Of a stretch of 64,000 bases of DNA, positions 59,889-64,000 are shown piece by piece; position 1 is the stretch's first letter, and every line of letters begins with the position of its first letter. The notes under the pieces were generated by a model. That model searched no databases and was not told where the DNA came from. It saw only the letters and a program-made list of their open reading frames with translations. Source of the stretch: Methylotenera versatilis 7 (GTDB taxonomy: Bacteria > Pseudomonadota > Gammaproteobacteria > Burkholderiales > Methylophilaceae); the NCBI RefSeq assembly GCF_000799165.1, contig NZ_JUGF01000001.1, forward strand, positions 62,001-126,000, written 5' to 3'. The position numbers and the translations under genes were made by a program.

Positions 59889-60602
59889 TTACTTAATAAG
59901 CTTTCTCAGTTGCGACCAAACGTTTTCTAATAGTTTGTCTTGTGCAATTGCCTTGGGATGCAAGCCATCATCTAAGATCAGGCTCGGATTGCCTGCAACA
60001 CCCTCTAGAAAAAATGGCACCAAAACTAAGCCATGTTTTTGCGCCAAATTAGCATAGGTTTCGCTGAATTGCTGGGTATATTGAATGCCATAATTTGGCG
60101 GTATTCTCATGCCAAGTAGTAGCACTTTGGCTTTGGTGGCTTTTGCTTGGGTAATCATGCCATCCAAATTACTTTGCATTTCGCGTACGCTTAAACCGCG
60201 CAAGCCATCATTTGCGCCTAGTTCAATAATGACAATATTGGGCTTATGCGTCGTGAGCATCGTTTTAAAACGCCCCAAGCCGCCGCTGGTGGTCTCACCG
60301 CTAATGCTGGCATTCACCACTTTATAGTCAAGCTTTTGCTGATTAAGCTTGTTTTCCAGCAGTTTGACCCAACCTTCATTCTGCTGAATGCCATAAGCCG
60401 CAGACAAACTGTCACCAAAAATGACAATAGTTTGTGTTGCCTGCGCGGAAGTTGCAACCAAACTCATTACCGCTAGACTAATACCAAGACTTAAGCTTAA
60501 CTTTCTAAAGTACAGTTTGGAAATTTTCAGGTTTAGAACTTTAAAACTGGATTTTTTAAATGCAGACACATACAGCAAAAATCCTAATAAACGAGAGCAC
60601 AT
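59889..60602 (-). CDS. tesA: TesA, GDSL-type esterase/thioesterase I
   Basis: Up to 237 residues. The mature enzyme has block I FGDSLSAAYG with the catalytic Ser, block II/III SGETTSGG and LGANDGLRG, and DDGLHPKA with the Asp-His pair. It is a periplasmic lipase/thioesterase. The only ATG that leaves a full signal peptide (core LSLSLGISLAVMSLVATSAQA) is at 60602, giving an odd 30-residue basic leader, so the true start is uncertain. It is divergent from ybbA, the same arrangement as in E. coli. The two start codons nearly touch. Confidence 0.9.
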   Translation of the reverse strand: MCSRLLGFLLYVSAFKKSSFKVLNLKISKLYFRKLSLSLGISLAVMSLVATSAQATQTIVIFGDSLSAAYGIQQNEGWVKLLENKLNQQKLDYKVVNASISGETTSGGLGRFKTMLTTHKPNIVIIELGANDGLRGLSVREMQSNLDGMITQAKATKAKVLLLGMRIPPNYGIQYTQQFSETYANLAQKHGLVLVPFFLEGVAGNPSLILDDGLHPKAIAQDKLLENVWSQLRKLIK

Positions 60603-60604
60603 AC

Positions 60605-61348
60605 ATGTTACTTTCTAATGAGCACAGCCCAATTAATGTCAATCAACCATCAACGCATCATCATACGATAACGGCTACTCCAGCTATTCTAGCGACAAAT
60701 CTATGCAAAAGCGTGGGTGAAGAGCCAAATAAAATTAGCATCCTCTCTGAGTTGCAACTAAAAGTGGCTGCTGGTGAGAGTGTGGCTATTGTTGGTAGTT
60801 CAGGTTCAGGTAAATCCACTTTACTTGGCCTGCTGGCAGGATTAGATCAGCCAAGTAGTGGTAGCGTTAGCGTTAAAGGCGCAGCGTTCAGTGGTTTAGA
60901 TGAGGATGCACGTGCCGCAATACGCGGTAAAAATATGGGGTTTGTGTTTCAGTCATTTCAACTATTGCCTACGATGACTGCACTGGAAAATGTCATGCTG
61001 CCGATGCAGTTGGCGAATCAAGCAAATGCGAAGCAAGTGGCGCTGGCGACGTTGGAAAAAGTCGGTTTAAGCGCACGTGTCAGTCATTATCCCAAGCAGC
61101 TTTCAGGCGGTGAGCAGCAGCGTGTAGCCATTGCGCGCGCATTTGCCTCGCAGCCCGCCATTTTATTTGCAGATGAGCCAACTGGTAATTTAGATTTAGC
61201 TACAGGTGAGCGCATCATTGAATTGCTGTTTGATTTAAATCATGCAGCAGGCACTACACTTATTTTAGTCACACATGACATGAAATTAGCCAAGCGTTGC
61301 CAACGCTCATTAACATTGAATAATGGTCAGTTGAGCGAGTCATTATGA
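60605..61348 (+). CDS. ybbA: YbbA, ABC transporter ATPase
   Basis: About 247 residues from ATG 60605; an upstream ATG at 60560 would add 15 residues and overlap tesA. Motifs are [12 protein letters not shown] (Walker A), Q-loop [11 protein letters not shown], signature [15 protein letters not shown] and [12 protein letters not shown] (Walker B). It is of the LolD/MacB-type family and pairs with the FtsX-like permease that follows. The gene ends in an ATGA overlap with ybbP. Role suggested in other bacteria: stress resistance or envelope export, not settled. Confidence 0.9.
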   Translation: MLLSNEHSPINVNQPSTHHHTITATPAILATNLCKSVGEEPNKISILSELQLKVAAGESVAIVGSSGSGKSTLLGLLAGLDQPSSGSVSVKGAAFSGLDEDARAAIRGKNMGFVFQSFQLLPTMTALENVMLPMQLANQANAKQVALATLEKVGLSARVSHYPKQLSGGEQQRVAIARAFASQPAILFADEPTGNLDLATGERIIELLFDLNHAAGTTLILVTHDMKLAKRCQRSLTLNNGQLSESL

Positions 61349-63849
61349 TGGTAAAACTGGCTTGGCAGCAATTGTTTTCACAGTGGAAATCGGGTGATTT
61401 ACGCGTCATGCTATTGGCCTTGGTATTGGCAGTCACTTCAATTACAGCGGTTAATTTCTTTATTAATCGCATCGCGCTGCATCTTAACGCACAAGGCGGT
61501 TTGCTGTTAGGTGGCGATTTAGTCGTTATTTCCGATCATGCAATTCCGCAGTCCTATCATCAATTAGCCAAGCAATATGGCTTGCAAAGCACGACTACAC
61601 TTGAGTTCCCTAGCATGGTGATTCAAGGTGACCGCAACCAGCTGGCAGAAATAAAAGCCTTGTCTGATGGTTTCCCGTTGAGAGGAGATTTTGGCGTACA
61701 GCTAAGCAATAACCAATTGCCAACCAGTGTACAAACTACGCCCAAAAAAGGTGAAGTGTGGGTTGAGGCGCGTCTGGTGAATGCGTTGAAAATAGGCATT
61801 GGCGATGAGATTGAATTGGGTGCAGCGCGCTTCAAAGTCGCAGGTATTTTAGCGCGTGAACCATCGCGCGGCGGCGATATGTTTAGCTTCGCGCCGCGCT
61901 TAATGATGCACGCAGACGATATTGCCGCAACACAATTGGTGCAGTTTGGTAGCCGGGTTAAATATCAGTTATTGGTCGCAGGCGCATCCGACAAGGTTGC
62001 GCAGTTTTCCAATGATTTAGCTACAAAATTGCAACGTGGTGAACGTATTGAAGACGTTAAAACCGCGCGGCCAGAGATTAAAAGCGCATTGGATAAAGCA
62101 GAAACTTTCTTAAGCTTAAGTGCATTTGCCAGCGTGATTTTATCCATCGTCGCCATGTTGCTGGCGAGCATTCCTTTTATCGCGCGCTGCACCGACACCG
62201 CCGCTTTGATGCGTTGTTTTGGCGCGAGTAAAGCCAGCATACAAAAGCTCATGTTGTTGCAAAGTACGTTTTTGGCGCTGATTGGCGGACTGTTAGGTTG
62301 TTTGCTGGGTTATATTTTGCAGTACGGTTTAGCTTATATTGCGGGCAGATTGTTTTTGGAAGCGTTGCCAGCACCAGACTTTACACCAATATTCATGGGC
62401 TTAGCATTGGCGTTTGCAATTCTGTTCAGCATTATGCTGCCACATATTCAAGCTTTAAAAAATGTGCCGATTATGCGTATTTTGCGACATGATTTTGCAG
62501 AACAGTCTGTCTCGGTTTGGCTGAAATATGCACCGATTGCGATTGTGGTTGTTTTATTCATGTTCGTGCTGGCCAAAACGCTGCAATTGGCCTTGGTGTT
62601 TTTAGCAGGTATCTTGGGTATTTGTTTAGTGGCAGGTTTGCTGGCCTATGGCTTGGCAAAAATGCTTAAAAAGATCAGCCAGCAAGCCACAGATTATTCA
62701 AACCAACATTACGCGATCAGTCTTGGGTTCGCCAATTTAAACAGACGCTTAGGTTTATCAATCGCGCAGATTATTGGCTTTAGTTTAGGCGCGATGGTGT
62801 TGATGCTATTGATGATGATTAAAACCGATTTAATGCAATCATGGCAGGCTTCGCTGCCAATTGATGCGCCGAATCGTTTTATTATTAATATTCAGCCAGA
62901 TCAGGTTGCATCAACAGAAACTTTTCTTCATGGCGTTGGAGTTGTCGCGCCACAGGTATTTCCAATGATTCGCGGCAGGTTAATGGCGATTAACAATCAG
63001 GCGGTTGACCCAAATTCATTTACTGAAGAGCGCGCTAAACGTCTTGCTTCGCGCGAGTTTAATTTATCCAGCGCCGCACAAATGCAAACGGATAATAAGC
63101 TGCTACAAGGCCGCTGGTGGCAACCGAATGAAGCTGGAAAACCGCTTTTATCCTTAGAGCAAGATATTGCGACAGCGCTGAATATTAAGCTTGGTGATAC
63201 GTTAACTTATGACATCGCAGGCAGCAAAATCACGCTGACAGTGACCAGTATCCGTAAAGTGGAATGGGATAGCATGCGCGCTAACTTTTTTGCGGTGACA
63301 CCAGTCGATACGCTTAAAAACTACCCAACCAGTTATATGACAGCGTTTTATCTACCCAAAGACCAAGATAACGCATTGAATCAGTTAGTGCAAAAATTCC
63401 CTAATTTTACGGTGATTGATGTTGCCAATTTAATGAACCAAGTACGCGATATCATGAATAAGTTAGCACTTGCGATTGGTTTTGTTTTTATGTTTTGCTT
63501 AGTGGCAGGTTTAGTGGTTTTATATGCTGCGTTGATTGCTACGTTAGATGCGCGTTTGCGAGAGTCGGCATTGCTACGTGTATTAGGCGCATCGCGCGCG
63601 CAAACTACCATTGCAACGCTCACCGAGTTTGCCAGTATCGGCACGGTGGCAGCAACTGTCGCAATTATGATGGCCACTGGACTCAGTTACTATTTAAGTA
63701 GTTTCGTACTGGATATTCCTTATCAATTTAATATTAGTTTAGCTTTAAGTGTATTTCTGCTGACTTTTGTATTGATTCCTTTTGCTGCATGGCTTGTTAT
63801 CCGCAGGTATTTGAATATACCGCCTAAGCAATTACTCAATAGCATTTGA
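61345..63849 (+). CDS. ybbP: YbbP, FtsX-like ABC permease
   Basis: An 834-residue permease of the FtsX/MacB type. An N-terminal helix (MLLALVLAVTSITAVNFFI, about 24-42) leads into a periplasmic domain. A cluster of helices lies at about 255-470, a second periplasmic domain at about 510-690 and three C-terminal helices at about 705-830. ALLRVLGASRAQTTIATLTEF is a typical FtsX element between the last helices. It overlaps ybbA by four bases (ATGA), so the two proteins are probably made in step. Confidence 0.9.
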   Translation: MMVKLAWQQLFSQWKSGDLRVMLLALVLAVTSITAVNFFINRIALHLNAQGGLLLGGDLVVISDHAIPQSYHQLAKQYGLQSTTTLEFPSMVIQGDRNQLAEIKALSDGFPLRGDFGVQLSNNQLPTSVQTTPKKGEVWVEARLVNALKIGIGDEIELGAARFKVAGILAREPSRGGDMFSFAPRLMMHADDIAATQLVQFGSRVKYQLLVAGASDKVAQFSNDLATKLQRGERIEDVKTARPEIKSALDKAETFLSLSAFASVILSIVAMLLASIPFIARCTDTAALMRCFGASKASIQKLMLLQSTFLALIGGLLGCLLGYILQYGLAYIAGRLFLEALPAPDFTPIFMGLALAFAILFSIMLPHIQALKNVPIMRILRHDFAEQSVSVWLKYAPIAIVVVLFMFVLAKTLQLALVFLAGILGICLVAGLLAYGLAKMLKKISQQATDYSNQHYAISLGFANLNRRLGLSIAQIIGFSLGAMVLMLLMMIKTDLMQSWQASLPIDAPNRFIINIQPDQVASTETFLHGVGVVAPQVFPMIRGRLMAINNQAVDPNSFTEERAKRLASREFNLSSAAQMQTDNKLLQGRWWQPNEAGKPLLSLEQDIATALNIKLGDTLTYDIAGSKITLTVTSIRKVEWDSMRANFFAVTPVDTLKNYPTSYMTAFYLPKDQDNALNQLVQKFPNFTVIDVANLMNQVRDIMNKLALAIGFVFMFCLVAGLVVLYAALIATLDARLRESALLRVLGASRAQTTIATLTEFASIGTVAATVAIMMATGLSYYLSSFVLDIPYQFNISLALSVFLLTFVLIPFAAWLVIRRYLNIPPKQLLNSI

Positions 63850-63851
63850 GT

Positions 63852-63867
63852 TGGTTGTATACAACCA
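63852..63867. promoter_or_regulatory. Palindromic operator, left copy
   Basis: TGGTTGTATACAACCA, a perfect 16-bp palindrome starting 3 bases after the ybbP stop. An identical copy lies 22 bases to the right. The TTGTATACAA core has the shape of GntR-family operators. Confidence 0.6.
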
Positions 63868-63873
63868 TATTGG

Positions 63874-63889
63874 TGGTTGTATACAACCA
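63874..63889. promoter_or_regulatory. Palindromic operator, right copy
   Basis: TGGTTGTATACAACCA again, identical to the left copy. Its TTGTAT overlaps a candidate -35 box, so a bound repressor would block the promoter. Confidence 0.6.
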
Positions 63890-63906
63890 ATAAACCAATT
63901 TATAAT
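63877..63906 (+). promoter_or_regulatory. Candidate rightward promoter at window end
   Basis: TTGTAT (63877-63882) and TATAAT (63901-63906) are separated by 18 bases. It points at a gene beyond the right edge of the window. No gene is visible in the remaining 94 bases. Confidence 0.5.
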
Positions 63907-64000
63907 AGCTGTTTTTCACGGCGATAAAATTTAGCCATTGATTTAATTGAAGTTTTTATAACTGTTGATTCTGGAACGCGTCTTGCATAGTTATGCCAGT

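Noticed and set aside
1-64000. CRISPR arrays, tRNA or rRNA genes, insertion sequences and prophage
   Set aside because: I looked in the gaps between genes and saw no regular repeat-spacer pattern, cloverleaf, terminal inverted repeats, transposase or phage gene. Repeated palindromes were only found in pairs (zigA promoter and right edge).

Overview
The window is a dense, moderately AT-rich Gram-negative chromosome segment. It has no rRNA, tRNA, CRISPR array, phage or insertion sequence that I could find, and no gap over 300 bases lacks a gene. Gene content and order (Uup, Rep, HrpA, DnaE, AccA-TilS, the TesA/YbbA/YbbP trio, a Pil-Chp chemosensory operon, czcICBA and kdpFABCDE) suggest a betaproteobacterium. 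My impression is an AT-rich Methylophilaceae member (Methylotenera-like). That is inference from protein style: no methanol or methylamine oxidation gene lies in the window.

Region by region. 1-8.4 kb: the end of a glycosyltransferase, a converging LTA-synthase/OpgB-like membrane enzyme, ABC-F protein Uup, an AsmA-like protein and Rep helicase. 8.6-11.5 kb: two GGDEF diguanylate cyclases flanking a 102-residue unknown protein. 11.6-18.2 kb: a leftward czc-type heavy-metal efflux operon (small His-containing membrane protein, CzcC, CzcB, CzcA). 18.4-26.8 kb: a complete Kdp high-affinity potassium operon running from a 33-codon membrane microprotein through kdpF-A-B-C to kdpD-E. 26.9-34.9 kb: YlqF GTPase, a METTL25/Trm13-like methyltransferase, a secreted LigE-type ATP-dependent DNA ligase, HrpA and a TonB-like protein. 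35.0-38.4 kb: a leftward zinc-homeostasis block (two COG0523 GTPases and an MliC lysozyme inhibitor) beside zur, with two matching 17-bp palindromes over the likely promoter. 38.6-43.5 kb: RNase II-like protein, spermidine-synthase-like protein, RlmL-like rRNA methyltransferase, MazG-like pyrophosphohydrolase and Tpx. 43.6-53.8 kb: a FIST-domain sensor protein divergent from pilG-pilH-pilI-pilJ-chpA, the system that controls type IV pili. 53.9-59.8 kb: dnaE, accA, tilS. 59.9-63.85 kb: tesA divergent from ybbA-ybbP. The window ends in a tandem-palindrome promoter region for a gene outside it.

Functional links. Kdp takes up potassium under KdpDE control. Czc exports divalent metals. The Zur/COG0523 block handles zinc scarcity. 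The diguanylate cyclases and the Pil-Chp/FIST locus are both signalling modules likely to affect motility or surface attachment. No entirely unknown large system is visible. The most novel-looking items are the kdp microprotein, the mliC gene inside the zinc operon, the putative Zur operators, the FIST/Pil-Chp pairing, a second unlisted microprotein next to hrpA, and the tandem operator at the right edge.
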